Shown here piece after piece: positions 9,526 through 16,392 of a stretch of 24,858 bases of DNA. The translations under genes were made by a program, and so were the position numbers. This DNA comes from CAVYPR01 sp052145775 (GTDB lineage: Bacteria > Actinomycetota > Acidimicrobiia > Acidimicrobiales > RAAP-2), in the NCBI GenBank assembly GCA_052145775.1, contig JBKQNY010000055.1, positions 1 through 24,858 of the forward strand, given 5' to 3'. Numbering within the stretch: the first letter of the stretch is position 1; each line of letters starts with the position of its first letter. The notes under the pieces are model-generated. The model was not told the DNA's origin, made no database searches, and saw only the letters and a program-made list of their open reading frames with translations.

Positions 9526-9955
9526 CCGGGAATGGTTGTTGACGCTCGGAAGCTTCGGCGTCGATCCCCTTCGGGATCCTCGCATCCCGAGCGTGCAAGG
9601 CAGCCACCGGCTACGCCAAGATGGCCTCTCTCCCGGACTCATTCCGCCCACAAGTCCTGCACCTCCCCGCTCCCCGAATAGTAGTGCCTGTCGGCCCGCA
9701 AATCTCATGGTGGGGCGGACAGGGTGGAAGGAGGCAATCCGGTGACGGCGAGGGGCGCCTGGTTCGCGCCGTCACGATAGGGCCGACCGAGATCACCTGC
9801 GGGATCACGGTGGCTTCCCCACGCTCCACGCCATCACTGTCGAACTCGCTGTTCGGCCGGGTCTTCAGTGCACCACGAAGGGTCAGTCATGGCCGCCCGG
9901 GACAGATTCGCGCGCGCTTTGTGACTGCATCAGCACAGGGTGGACCGGAGCGGCG
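9526..9955. other. Intergenic spacer between divergent genes
   Basis: About 430 bp separates the giant minus-strand gene from the plus-strand small ORF. It holds the possible TACTAT promoter and SD of the giant gene and some of its alternative starts. Short frames on both strands show no recognisable protein. The frame of the small ORF is open back to about 9746 but has no good start before 9956. I see no RNA gene or inverted repeat that I would defend. Confidence 0.5.
9678..9683 (-). promoter_or_regulatory. Possible -10 element (TACTAT) upstream of the giant gene
   Basis: On the minus strand TACTAT lies at 9683-9678. It is followed by a GGGGAGG Shine-Dalgarno-like run at 9668-9662 and, 10 nt later, an in-frame GTG at 9651. 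No convincing -35 box sits 17 nt upstream (GAGATT). The layout fits a short 5' leader of about 20 nt, but it would give the protein an unusually long n-region of about 58 residues before the hydrophobic core. Confidence 0.3.
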
Positions 9956-10102
9956 GTGCTTGAGGATCTGGAGGCGCTCACGCACGTCGTCGACATTCGA
10001 GGAGAAATGACTGCGGTCCACGACTCGTGCAGCAATCCACCGGTCGTGCGCTTCCACGTGATGAACTTCTTCACTCGCGGCGTCGGAGGGAAGGCAGAGT
10101 GA
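9956..10102 (+). CDS. Possible 48-residue small protein coupled to the next gene
   Basis: A GTG at 9956 is preceded by GGAG with 5-nt spacing, and the frame ends in TGA at 10100-10102. That stop overlaps the GTG start of the next gene as GTGA, a common sign of translational coupling. The peptide is mixed-charge and soluble (for example THVVDIRGEMTAVHD and VVRFHVMNFFTRG) with one Cys, and I recognise no family. It may be a real small gene, a leader peptide whose translation opens the downstream start, or the tail of a decayed larger gene, since the frame stays open upstream to 9746. Confidence 0.35.
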   Translation: MLEDLEALTHVVDIRGEMTAVHDSCSNPPVVRFHVMNFFTRGVGGKAE

Positions 10103-10770
10103 GAGCCGTCATCGGCGAGGTCCTGGCCCTGGCATTGGTGGTCACCTTGTCGCCGCTCAACATCATCCCGGCCATCCTGCTGCTGTTCACCAAGAAACCA
10201 CTGGCTGCTGCCCTGAGCTTTCTGGCCGGCTTCATCATCGGGGTGGGCGCTGTGCTCGGCGCCCTCATCGTCTCCGCGAACGCGGTCGACCTGCACCCGG
10301 ACACCGGTCACTCAACCTGGGTCGGGGTCCTGAAGCTTGCCCTGGGCGCGTACCTCGTCGTGGCCGCGCTGCGGAAATTCCGGGGGCGGCCCAGAGCCGG
10401 CGATGAAGGGACGATGCCGGCCTGGATGGACGGGATCGCTGAGTACACGCCCGTCAAGTCCCTGGGCCTGGGAGGTGCCCTCGGCGCCGTCAATCCTAAG
10501 AACATCGTCGTGGGCCTCGCTGCCGCGGCCACCATCGCCTCGGCCGACTTGCCTCTCGGACAGCAGGTTGGCGCCGCTGCTGTCTACGTCGCCGTCGCCG
10601 TGCTCGGCGTCGCCGCACCGATCGCGGTCATGCTGTTCCTCGGCGACCGGGCCCCGGCGGTACTGCGGGACTGGCGAGCTTGGCTTGGGCACAACGGCGC
10701 GACCGTCATGGCCGTGCTCTTCTTGGTCTTCGGTGTCGTCCTGATCGGCCAGGGCATCGGGGGGGTCTGA
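10099..10770 (+). CDS. GAP/SfLAP-family integral membrane protein
   Basis: This is a 223-residue, very hydrophobic protein with about six membrane segments (roughly residues 5-30, 34-60, 76-92, 122-148, 155-181 and 202-221). It has the family's NPKN motif at 132-135 and an N-terminal LSPLNIIP loop at 17-24. It resembles the GAP (Sap, sulfolipid-1-addressing protein) family. Mycobacterial members help export glycopeptidolipids or sulfolipids, but the substrate here is unknown. I chose the GTG at 10099 because GGAGG lies 9 nt upstream and the upstream extension (from about 10027) is basic and unlike the family. It overlaps the preceding small ORF and converges on the next gene. Confidence 0.85.
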   Translation: MRAVIGEVLALALVVTLSPLNIIPAILLLFTKKPLAAALSFLAGFIIGVGAVLGALIVSANAVDLHPDTGHSTWVGVLKLALGAYLVVAALRKFRGRPRAGDEGTMPAWMDGIAEYTPVKSLGLGGALGAVNPKNIVVGLAAAATIASADLPLGQQVGAAAVYVAVAVLGVAAPIAVMLFLGDRAPAVLRDWRAWLGHNGATVMAVLFLVFGVVLIGQGIGGV

Positions 10771-10926
10771 GCGGCGTTCGGCAATCCGGCGAACCTCGCA
10801 CACCGGCAATTCGGGGCTGGCCGGTAAGGGGCGGAATGACCAGACGCACCCGACTGGGACCGATGGCACTCGGCAGCCGGCAATTACCGAAGCGGGCCGA
10901 GCCCGGGCCCTCGCCCTACCGAGCGG

Positions 10927-11649
10927 TCAAGGAATGGACGCGCCGGACGGCAGGGTCTCGATGGTCGCCCCGGCCGGCGGTGTGAAAGCGGAACTCGGCA
11001 CTGTCTTGGAGAAGCTTGTCATCACGACGTGTCCAGAAGGCGTGCTCACGTAGTCGAGGATCCCCGAGGTGGTCACGCAGTCCTCACCGGTCTTCCCCTG
11101 GCCGGTATAGGTGACACAGCGGGACGGCTGGCCGGCGTAGGTGGCTGTGGAGAACGACAGGCTGTACCCCGCCTCCTTGGCGGCGACCTGGGACTCCGCA
11201 TCCTTGATGAAGGTCGCGGCCGATGTGGGGCTGAAGAGGTTCTCGATGGCGGAGAACGGGTTGGCCGTGGCCGACTCCGCGACGCAGGTGTTGGCGCCAC
11301 TCGATGACGAGCAGAAGAGGAGCTGGGTGCCGGTCTCGATGACCGACCCCGAGCTGGTCTGCAGCAGCGACTTGGGAGGTGCCTGCTCGTAGGTGAAGGA
11401 CTCGTCCTTGCCGATGGTGACCGAGTACACCGCCTTGAAGGGCTCTCCCTTGCTGCCGGTCACCTTGGTGGACAGCGCCTTCAGTTCCTTCTCGATCTGC
11501 TTTGCAGTCAGTTTTGTCTTCTTGGCCGTGTGCTTGCTTGTCCCGTGCCCCCAGGCGGCCGACGATCCGATCGGCCCGGCCGCCAGCACGACAATGACAG
11601 CTACTGCCGGTGCGGCGACTCGGTTGAAGCGGCTAGCTCGAACCTTCAT
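10927..11649 (-). CDS. Secreted protein of unknown function with four cysteines
   Basis: The 240-residue product starts at ATG 11649, with GAGGG about 6 nt upstream. The upstream in-frame extension is Arg/Pro-rich and unlikely to be coding. It has a Sec signal peptide (KVRASRFNR, then a hydrophobic AVAVIVVLAAG core, with probable cleavage near SSAAWGHG) followed by a Lys/Thr-rich linker. The mature part alternates beta-like strands and carries four Cys (contexts LLFCSSS, NTCVAE, SRCVTY, EDCVTT), which could form two disulfides outside the cell. There is no lipobox Cys at the cleavage region. The strand pattern (FKAVYSVT, SGSVIETG, GHVVMTSFS) loosely recalls LppX/LolA-like folds, but I cannot assign a family. 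Confidence 0.8.
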   Translation of the reverse strand: MKVRASRFNRVAAPAVAVIVVLAAGPIGSSAAWGHGTSKHTAKKTKLTAKQIEKELKALSTKVTGSKGEPFKAVYSVTIGKDESFTYEQAPPKSLLQTSSGSVIETGTQLLFCSSSSGANTCVAESATANPFSAIENLFSPTSAATFIKDAESQVAAKEAGYSLSFSTATYAGQPSRCVTYTGQGKTGEDCVTTSGILDYVSTPSGHVVMTSFSKTVPSSAFTPPAGATIETLPSGASIP

Positions 11650-11924
11650 GGGAACCCTCGCACTTCCGCTCGCCCGCCAGCCGGACCGCCTCGAGAGCAA
11701 GTATACGCACGGGCTCTCTGCGCAGAATGGTCTGCGCACGCCGGTCGACGCCGTCCAACGCCTCTCGACGACGTCCGTCGGAACAGCCGGAACGCCAAGG
11801 TCCTCTGGGCGGTGGCAACGTGGGAGGACCAAGTGCGGGGGCACAGTGGGATGCGCCGGCCGGCGGCACGTGCGGCGGTGCGCATCGGGTGCCCGACCGG
11901 CGGCCAGGTGAGCCCAGCGAACGT
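11650..11924. other. Spacer upstream of the secreted protein gene
   Basis: This stretch of about 275 bp lies between the stop of the flavoenzyme gene and the start of the secreted-protein gene, both on the minus strand. It contains the GAGGG ribosome binding site at its left end. I find no credible gene, strong -10/-35 pair or stable hairpin in it. Confidence 0.5.
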
Positions 11925-13037
11925 TCAGCTGGCCGCGCTGCCCATCTCACGCGGCAGTGAGGCGCCCGGCGCCGGGGTGCCGAGTCCGTTGCACCCGGCT
12001 TCGGCGGCGATCAGTTCGACGAGGTCGGCCGCAGGCATCTCGCGCACCCGGCCGACGCTCTGACCTGCCCACAAGGAGAGGAGGCCGGCATCCCCGCGGT
12101 CTGCCGACGCTTGGCGCAGGTCTCTCGTCAGCGCGTTCATGATCGGATAGGGCGGCAGATCGTCCACGCCGAGGAGGTCGAGAGCGAATCTATTGACGAG
12201 CCCACGGGCGCGACGGCCCGAGAAGGCGCTGGTCACGATGGTGTCCTCCGAGCGGGCGTTGCGCACGGCCTCCCGGTACGGCAGGGAGGTGCCGGCCTCG
12301 GGGCACAGGAGGAACGCCGTTCCGAGTTGCGCCGCGCAGGCGCCGAGGTCCAAAGCGGCCCGGACCCCCCGCCCGTCGACAATGCCGCCGGCCGCCACCA
12401 CCGGCAGGCCCGTGGCGTCGGCCACCTGGGGCACGAGGCTCGCCATGCCGATGAGATCTTCCCCGTCGGTCACGAGAAACGATCCGCGGTGGCCGCCGGC
12501 CTCGGAGCCCTGGGCGACGACGAAGTCGACGCCCGTCGCCGCGCACGCCGTTGCCTCCGACGGCGTGGTGGCGGTCGCGCCGACCAAGGTGCCGGCCCGC
12601 TGGAATCGTTCTACGAGGTCCGGGGCGAGCGTTCCGAAGGTCACGGAGAAGACGGGCACACCCTCCTCGAGCACCGCGGCGACCTGGTCGTCGAAGCTCT
12701 GGGCGAACGACGTCGGCACCTCCTGCCTGGGGAGTCCGAGCTCCTCTCGGTACGGGGCGAGGAGGGCGACGGCAGCCTCGATCCGTGAAGGATCCACCAC
12801 GAACGGCCCAGGGACGAAAAGGTTGACGCCGAAGGCCCGGTCGGTCGCCGCCCTCACCGCACGGATGTCGTCTCGAATGCGATCAGGTGCCGTGTAACCC
12901 GCGCCGAGGAACCCGAGACCCCCAGCACCGCTGACGTCGGCCACGAGTTCGGGCGTGGAGGGTCCGCCCGACATCGGGCCGGCGATAAGCGGGAGGTCGA
13001 GGTCGAGGGGCATCCTGCCGGCTTCACGTCGATGCAT
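11925..13037 (-). CDS. Nitronate monooxygenase-like FMN-dependent enzyme (2-nitropropane dioxygenase family)
   Basis: This 370-residue TIM-barrel flavoprotein has the family's ordered motifs: PLIAGPMSGG near 16-25, GGLGFLGAGY at 39-48, FGVNLFVPG at 69-77, AQGSEAGGHRG at 175-185 with the likely catalytic His183, the phosphate-binding AAGGI at 215-219, and LGTAFL at 238-243. Family members oxidise alkyl nitronates with FMN and O2, and related enzymes act on other substrates, so the substrate is uncertain. ATG 13037 is chosen because AGGAG sits 7 nt upstream; the in-frame ATG at 13013 has no spaced SD. The gene appears monocistronic, with 120 bp before it. Confidence 0.9.
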   Translation of the reverse strand: MHRREAGRMPLDLDLPLIAGPMSGGPSTPELVADVSGAGGLGFLGAGYTAPDRIRDDIRAVRAATDRAFGVNLFVPGPFVVDPSRIEAAVALLAPYREELGLPRQEVPTSFAQSFDDQVAAVLEEGVPVFSVTFGTLAPDLVERFQRAGTLVGATATTPSEATACAATGVDFVVAQGSEAGGHRGSFLVTDGEDLIGMASLVPQVADATGLPVVAAGGIVDGRGVRAALDLGACAAQLGTAFLLCPEAGTSLPYREAVRNARSEDTIVTSAFSGRRARGLVNRFALDLLGVDDLPPYPIMNALTRDLRQASADRGDAGLLSLWAGQSVGRVREMPAADLVELIAAEAGCNGLGTPAPGASLPREMGSAAS

Positions 13038-13157
13038 CGAAGTGCTCCTCTGCGTCCCGTCTGTGGAGCGAGCGTGGTCGCCGGCGAGGATCACACGTCG
13101 GCCAGGTCAAGAGAAGCGGCAGCCGCCCGAGCGTGTGCTGTGCCTCGACCCGTCCCC

Positions 13158-13637
13158 TCAGGTCTGGGGGAGGTCCCTCGTCAGGGTGCAGAGCTGGCCG
13201 ATGGTTCGAGCGTGCAGGGCGGAGTCGAGCCTCGCATCGAGCTCCTCGCGGGTCAGACATCCGACCGCGAAATGCTGGCGCAGCTCCTGGACCACGCTGT
13301 CGCGATCCTGGTCCGACGCCAGCACGTCGGCGGGAGGGCCGTGGCGCAGGTCGTGCAGCTGGCGCTGGCTGTGGAATGTGGTCGCCTCGGCCATCTTCAG
13401 CCGAGGGCGAATGGAGGCCAGGTACACGATGCTGGTCACCACGCCGATGAAATTGACGAACACGGTGAGCAGACTCAGGGCGACAATCCATCGGGTCTTG
13501 TGGCTGCCGATCCGCTGAAACGAGGCGTCTGAGTGCCGTGCCGCGTTCACGATGGCCCACGCGGGGATGCCGATGGCGATCGCCAGGCCGAGGACGACGA
13601 AGGTCGACCCGAGCAAGATGGCGGTGTGCACAAACAA
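13158..13637 (-). CDS. Membrane protein with C-terminal DUF1707 domain
   Basis: The product has 159 residues if TTG 13637 is used. That TTG has a near-perfect GGAGGTGA with 8-nt spacing. Alternatives are GTG 13649, GTG 13691 or a TTG at 13709. Two membrane segments lie at about 6-30 and 50-74, followed by a linker and a DUF1707-type segment at about 109-157 (DRDSVVQELRQHF, then LTREELDARLDSALHART, then LTRDLP). DUF1707 is a short helical domain common in actinobacterial membrane proteins, usually N-terminal to the membrane part, whereas here it is C-terminal. The molecular role is unknown, and it probably sits on the cytoplasmic face. Confidence 0.8.
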   Translation of the reverse strand: MFVHTAILLGSTFVVLGLAIAIGIPAWAIVNAARHSDASFQRIGSHKTRWIVALSLLTVFVNFIGVVTSIVYLASIRPRLKMAEATTFHSQRQLHDLRHGPPADVLASDQDRDSVVQELRQHFAVGCLTREELDARLDSALHARTIGQLCTLTRDLPQT

Positions 13638-13872
13638 CGCGGTCGTCACCTCCCGATCGGCTGGCCCCTCCGACCCTCGAATTCTGCTCACGAGCCGGCA
13701 TCGCCGCAAGCGCGGGCGTGGCCGCCCTCCGGGGCCATCCTCCCGCCGAGCGAGACCTGGTCAGGAGCACCTTTGTTGTGTGGACGTCGAGCCGGTGGCC
13801 GACACCACGGACCGGCAGGTCACCGTAGGTTGTCGCGGCACGGAAGGCTCTTCCCGCGGTCCTCTGGGCGAT

Positions 13873-13892
13873 CGGCCTGAACGCTCAGGCCG
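13873..13892 (-). terminator. Hairpin at the stop codon of the diiron-protein gene
   Basis: There is a perfect 8-bp inverted repeat (CGGCCTGA / TCAGGCCG) with a 4-nt loop, and the TGA stop of the minus-strand gene lies within one arm. No T-run follows on the minus strand, so it is a GC-type or Rho-assisted terminator or an mRNA-stabilising end rather than a classic intrinsic terminator. Confidence 0.45.
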
Positions 13893-14538
13893 GCACCGGA
13901 GCCATCGACTCGCGCTCGTCGAGGAAGCACCACCAGGCCTCGGCCCCCGAGACGGCGGCGGAGCGGACCTGCAAGGGGTCGGGGGCGAGCAGGGCCAACG
14001 CCTCGACGGCCCAGTCGGCGTGGTCGAGCTCCATCTGGGCGTGGACATCCCAGAATCTGGTGCCGTCGCGGTCCACGCCGTAGTGGTCGGTGAGGCTGGC
14101 GGACTTGGTGGCGGCGATCGCCGCGGCCTGCGCCTCGTAGCTCGCCACCATGGCCAGCGCCGTCACAGGGTCGGTGACGGCGGCCGACAGCTCGAGCTCG
14201 ACCAGGTCCGACACCGCCGGACCGGCAGGGGCGTCGCTGCGGGCGGAGACGGCGGAGGCGAATGATTCGAAGAGTGCTACGTGGGGCTCGGGCACCGACT
14301 GCTCGTCGGCCAGGTTGGCCGCCACGAGATCGGCGGCCGCACCCTCGGGCAGACCGTCGACCACAGCGGTCAGGACCGCGGGCAAGGCACGCTCGGCGTA
14401 CCGGTACTGCTCGGCATAGGCGGCGAGCTCGCCCTCGGCGAGGGCGCCCGCCTCCCAGCGTCGATAGAAGGGGTGTTCCAGCAAGCGCCGGCCTTCAAGC
14501 GCTCCGGCGATAACGTCACGTAGCTGATCGGAGTCCAT
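13885..14538 (-). CDS. CADD-like heme-oxygenase-fold diiron oxidase, candidate p-aminobenzoate synthase
   Basis: This 217-residue all-helical protein belongs to the TenA/PqqC-like heme-oxygenase-like diiron family. Candidate metal ligands are Glu79 and His86 (DEQSVPEPH), Glu135 (SYEAQ), and His166, Glu170 and His173 (HAQMELDH). As I recall the Chlamydia CADD numbering (E81, H88, E142, H174, D178, H181), the local spacings agree, with Glu replacing Asp at 178. Tyr25 (HPFYRRW) and Lys145 (ATKSASLTDHYG) fall where CADD has Tyr27 and Lys152, the residues implicated in self-sacrificial pABA formation. pABA synthesis is therefore plausible, but related family members oxidise other substrates. No SD precedes ATG 14538; TACGCT lies 5 nt upstream, suggesting a leaderless mRNA. 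Confidence 0.8.
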   Translation of the reverse strand: MDSDQLRDVIAGALEGRRLLEHPFYRRWEAGALAEGELAAYAEQYRYAERALPAVLTAVVDGLPEGAAADLVAANLADEQSVPEPHVALFESFASAVSARSDAPAGPAVSDLVELELSAAVTDPVTALAMVASYEAQAAAIAATKSASLTDHYGVDRDGTRFWDVHAQMELDHADWAVEALALLAPDPLQVRSAAVSGAEAWWCFLDERESMAPVPA

Positions 14539-14543
14539 GGCGC

Positions 14544-14549
14544 AGCGTA
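14544..14549 (-). promoter_or_regulatory. Possible leaderless -10 element (TACGCT)
   Basis: TACGCT on the minus strand ends 5 nt before the ATG at 14538, and no SD is present. The same motif type precedes other SD-less genes in this window. No -35 consensus is visible. Confidence 0.4.
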
Positions 14550-14630
14550 GCGCGGCGTGCCGGCACGTCCACTGACCCCGCAGGCGAGCCGGGGGAGGTC
14601 CGCCGCAGCACCGAAGGCACGCTCAGGCCG

Positions 14631-15299
14631 TCATCCGGCGACCTTCTCCACCAGCTGGGGACCGTCGTTACGGACGCTCCCCACGTCTTGGCCGACGACC
14701 CAGTGGCGGAGGGTGCCCGGGGTGGTGGCGAGCATCGCCTCGAGCTCGTCTCGGTCCTCGAGCTCGGGGTCGAGCCACCGCTCCCAGCGGTCGGGATCGA
14801 GCACCACCGGCTGGCGGTCGTGGATCCCCTCGAGGTCGGGTCCGGCCGCCGTGGTGACGACCGTGGCGCTCAGGATCTCCCGGTCGTCTGCCTTCCAGTA
14901 CTCCCACAGGCCGGCGAGCACGAGCACGTCCCCGTCGGCCCGCGTGAAGAAGTGGGGCGTCTTGCGCGTCGCGCCGGCCACCGACTGCCACTCGTAGAAG
15001 CCGTCCACGGGGACCAGGAGGCGCCGGTGGCGGAAGGCCGAGCGGAAAGTCGGCTTGGTGGCCACCGTCTCTCCCCGCGCGTTGAAGCACCGGGCCCCGC
15101 TGGCCGGGTCCTTGGCCCAGCCGGGCACGAGCCCCCACCGAAACCGGCCCATCCGTCGGCCGTCGTCGGTCGCACGCACCCCCAGGATCTGGGCCATCGG
15201 ACCGATGTTCCACGACGGTCGCCAGCCGTCGGTGTCGAAGAGGGCCTCGAGGCGCCGCGCGAAGTCGCTCGGCTCACTCTGGGCGATCCGGCCGCACAC
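14631..15299 (-). CDS. SRAP-domain protein (YedK/HMCES family, abasic-site DNA-protein crosslinker)
   Basis: This 222-residue single-domain protein starts MCGRIAQ, so the initiator is removed to expose catalytic Cys2. The other active-site residues appear in order: Asn73 (CFNARGET), Glu103 (GFYEW) and His160 (HDRQP). Other family marks are WNIGP at 30-34, WGLVPGWA at 55-62 and AGLWE at 129-133. SRAP proteins form a thiazolidine crosslink to abasic sites in single-stranded DNA and so shield them. The length matches E. coli YedK. The start is GTG 15299 with no SD; TAGGCT lies 6 nt upstream, consistent with leaderless expression. It is divergent from the ABC exporter. Confidence 0.93.
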   Translation of the reverse strand: MCGRIAQSEPSDFARRLEALFDTDGWRPSWNIGPMAQILGVRATDDGRRMGRFRWGLVPGWAKDPASGARCFNARGETVATKPTFRSAFRHRRLLVPVDGFYEWQSVAGATRKTPHFFTRADGDVLVLAGLWEYWKADDREILSATVVTTAAGPDLEGIHDRQPVVLDPDRWERWLDPELEDRDELEAMLATTPGTLRHWVVGQDVGSVRNDGPQLVEKVAG

Positions 15300-15305
15300 G
15301 AGCCG

Positions 15306-15311
15306 AGCCTA
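15306..15311 (-). promoter_or_regulatory. Possible leaderless -10 element (TAGGCT)
   Basis: TAGGCT lies on the minus strand, with 6 nt between it and the GTG start at 15299. That is about the distance expected if the start codon is the first transcribed base. No SD is seen. Confidence 0.4.
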
Positions 15312-15441
15312 CGCCGCCCCGGCGCCCGATCGGCCGGCCTTGCCTGGGCCGAGACCGGGTGCCAGCCTTTGGCCGGAGGTCGATGGGTCGTGGGCGTGTG
15401 GTGGCAGCGGGTCGGTGGCCCGTCGAAGAGGGGATCGTGGC

Positions 15442-16392
15442 GTGCCTGAGCAGGGCGAGGCGCCGGCGGTGCGGGTGCGCGGGCTCGAGAAGTCCTACGG
15501 CGAAGTCCGGGCGCTCGACGGGATCGACCTTGAGATCCACCGGGGGGAGGTGTTCGGCCTCCTCGGACCCAACGGCGCCGGCAAGACCACCACCGTCGAG
15601 ATCCTCGAGGGCTACCGTTCGCGTGACGGGGGCGAGGTCTCGGTCCTCGGCCTCGACCCGGGCCGCCAGCGGAACCAGCTCAAACCCCTGATGGGGATCG
15701 TGCTGCAGTCGACCGGCATCGAGCCGTACCTGACCGTGGCCGAGACGGTCGCCCTCTACGCCCGCCTCTACCCCCACCCCCGGCCGGTCGACGAGGTCAT
15801 CGAGCTGGTGGAGCTGACCTCGAAGCGCAACCAGCGGGTGAAGCGGCTCTCCGGCGGCCAGCAGCGGCGACTCGAGATGGCCATCGCCCTGGCCGGAGAT
15901 CCCGAGCTCCTCTTCCTCGACGAGCCGACGACCGGCTTCGACCCGTCGGCCCGCCGTGAGGCGTGGGACATCGTGAGGAACCTGGCGTCGTTGGGGAAGA
16001 CCGTCCTGCTCACCACCCACTTCATGGACGAGGCCGAGTACCTGGCCGACCGGGTGGCGGTGATCGCCGGCGGCCGGCTGGTGGCCGAGGGCCGGCCGGC
16101 CACACTGGGTCGTCGGGACCGGGCAAACGTCCGGGTCCGCTTCCGCCTCCCCAACGGGGTGGCGCTCCCGGCGGAGCTGGCCGGGCCGACCGGGTCGGAC
16201 GGGTTCACCGAGGTCACCTTCGACGACGCCCTGCACGGGGTGCACCGGCTGACCGGGTGGGCCATCGACCTGGGGGTCGACCTCGATGGCCTCGAGGTCC
16301 TGCGGCCGACGCTCGAGGACGTCTACCTCGAGCTCACCGAGCCGGCCGAGGCCGGTGACGCCGTGCCGCAGAGCGGAGGTGCGGGGGGATGA
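15442..16392 (+). CDS. ABC transporter ATP-binding protein (ABC-2 / drug-exporter type)
   Basis: This 316-residue ATPase has Walker A GPNGAGKT at 42-49, a Q-loop Gln near 89, signature LSGGQ at 136-140, Walker B LLFLDEP at 156-162 and the switch His193. The C-terminal stretch of about 90 residues is typical of DrrA/CcmA-like exporter ATPases. GTG 15442 is chosen because GAGGGG lies 8 nt upstream and ABC-domain homology begins about 10 residues later; the upstream extension lies opposite the SRAP gene. The stop overlaps the permease start (ATGA), so the two are co-translated and should form the exporter together. The substrate is unknown (drug, lipid or polysaccharide). Confidence 0.93.
   Translation: MPEQGEAPAVRVRGLEKSYGEVRALDGIDLEIHRGEVFGLLGPNGAGKTTTVEILEGYRSRDGGEVSVLGLDPGRQRNQLKPLMGIVLQSTGIEPYLTVAETVALYARLYPHPRPVDEVIELVELTSKRNQRVKRLSGGQQRRLEMAIALAGDPELLFLDEPTTGFDPSARREAWDIVRNLASLGKTVLLTTHFMDEAEYLADRVAVIAGGRLVAEGRPATLGRRDRANVRVRFRLPNGVALPAELAGPTGSDGFTEVTFDDALHGVHRLTGWAIDLGVDLDGLEVLRPTLEDVYLELTEPAEAGDAVPQSGGAGG

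Noticed and set aside
43..9681. Many plus-strand open frames of 60-450 codons opposite the giant gene, e.g. 3307-4659 and 5818-7137.
   Set aside because: They are in codon register with the minus-strand gene, so low stop frequency is a by-product of its GC-rich, Thr/Gly/Ala-rich code. Their translations are Arg/Gly/Cys-rich without any domain, and the minus-strand reading gives clear repeats and domains.
9883..10311. Minus-strand frame of 142 codons overlapping the GAP-family gene start.
   Set aside because: It is mostly antisense to the GAP gene, has no recognisable motif, and its composition is typical of a shadow frame.
10776..10794. GTTCG/CGAAC inverted repeat after the GAP-family gene as a terminator.
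   Set aside because: It has only 5 bp with a 9-nt loop and no T-run, so it is not distinguishable from chance.
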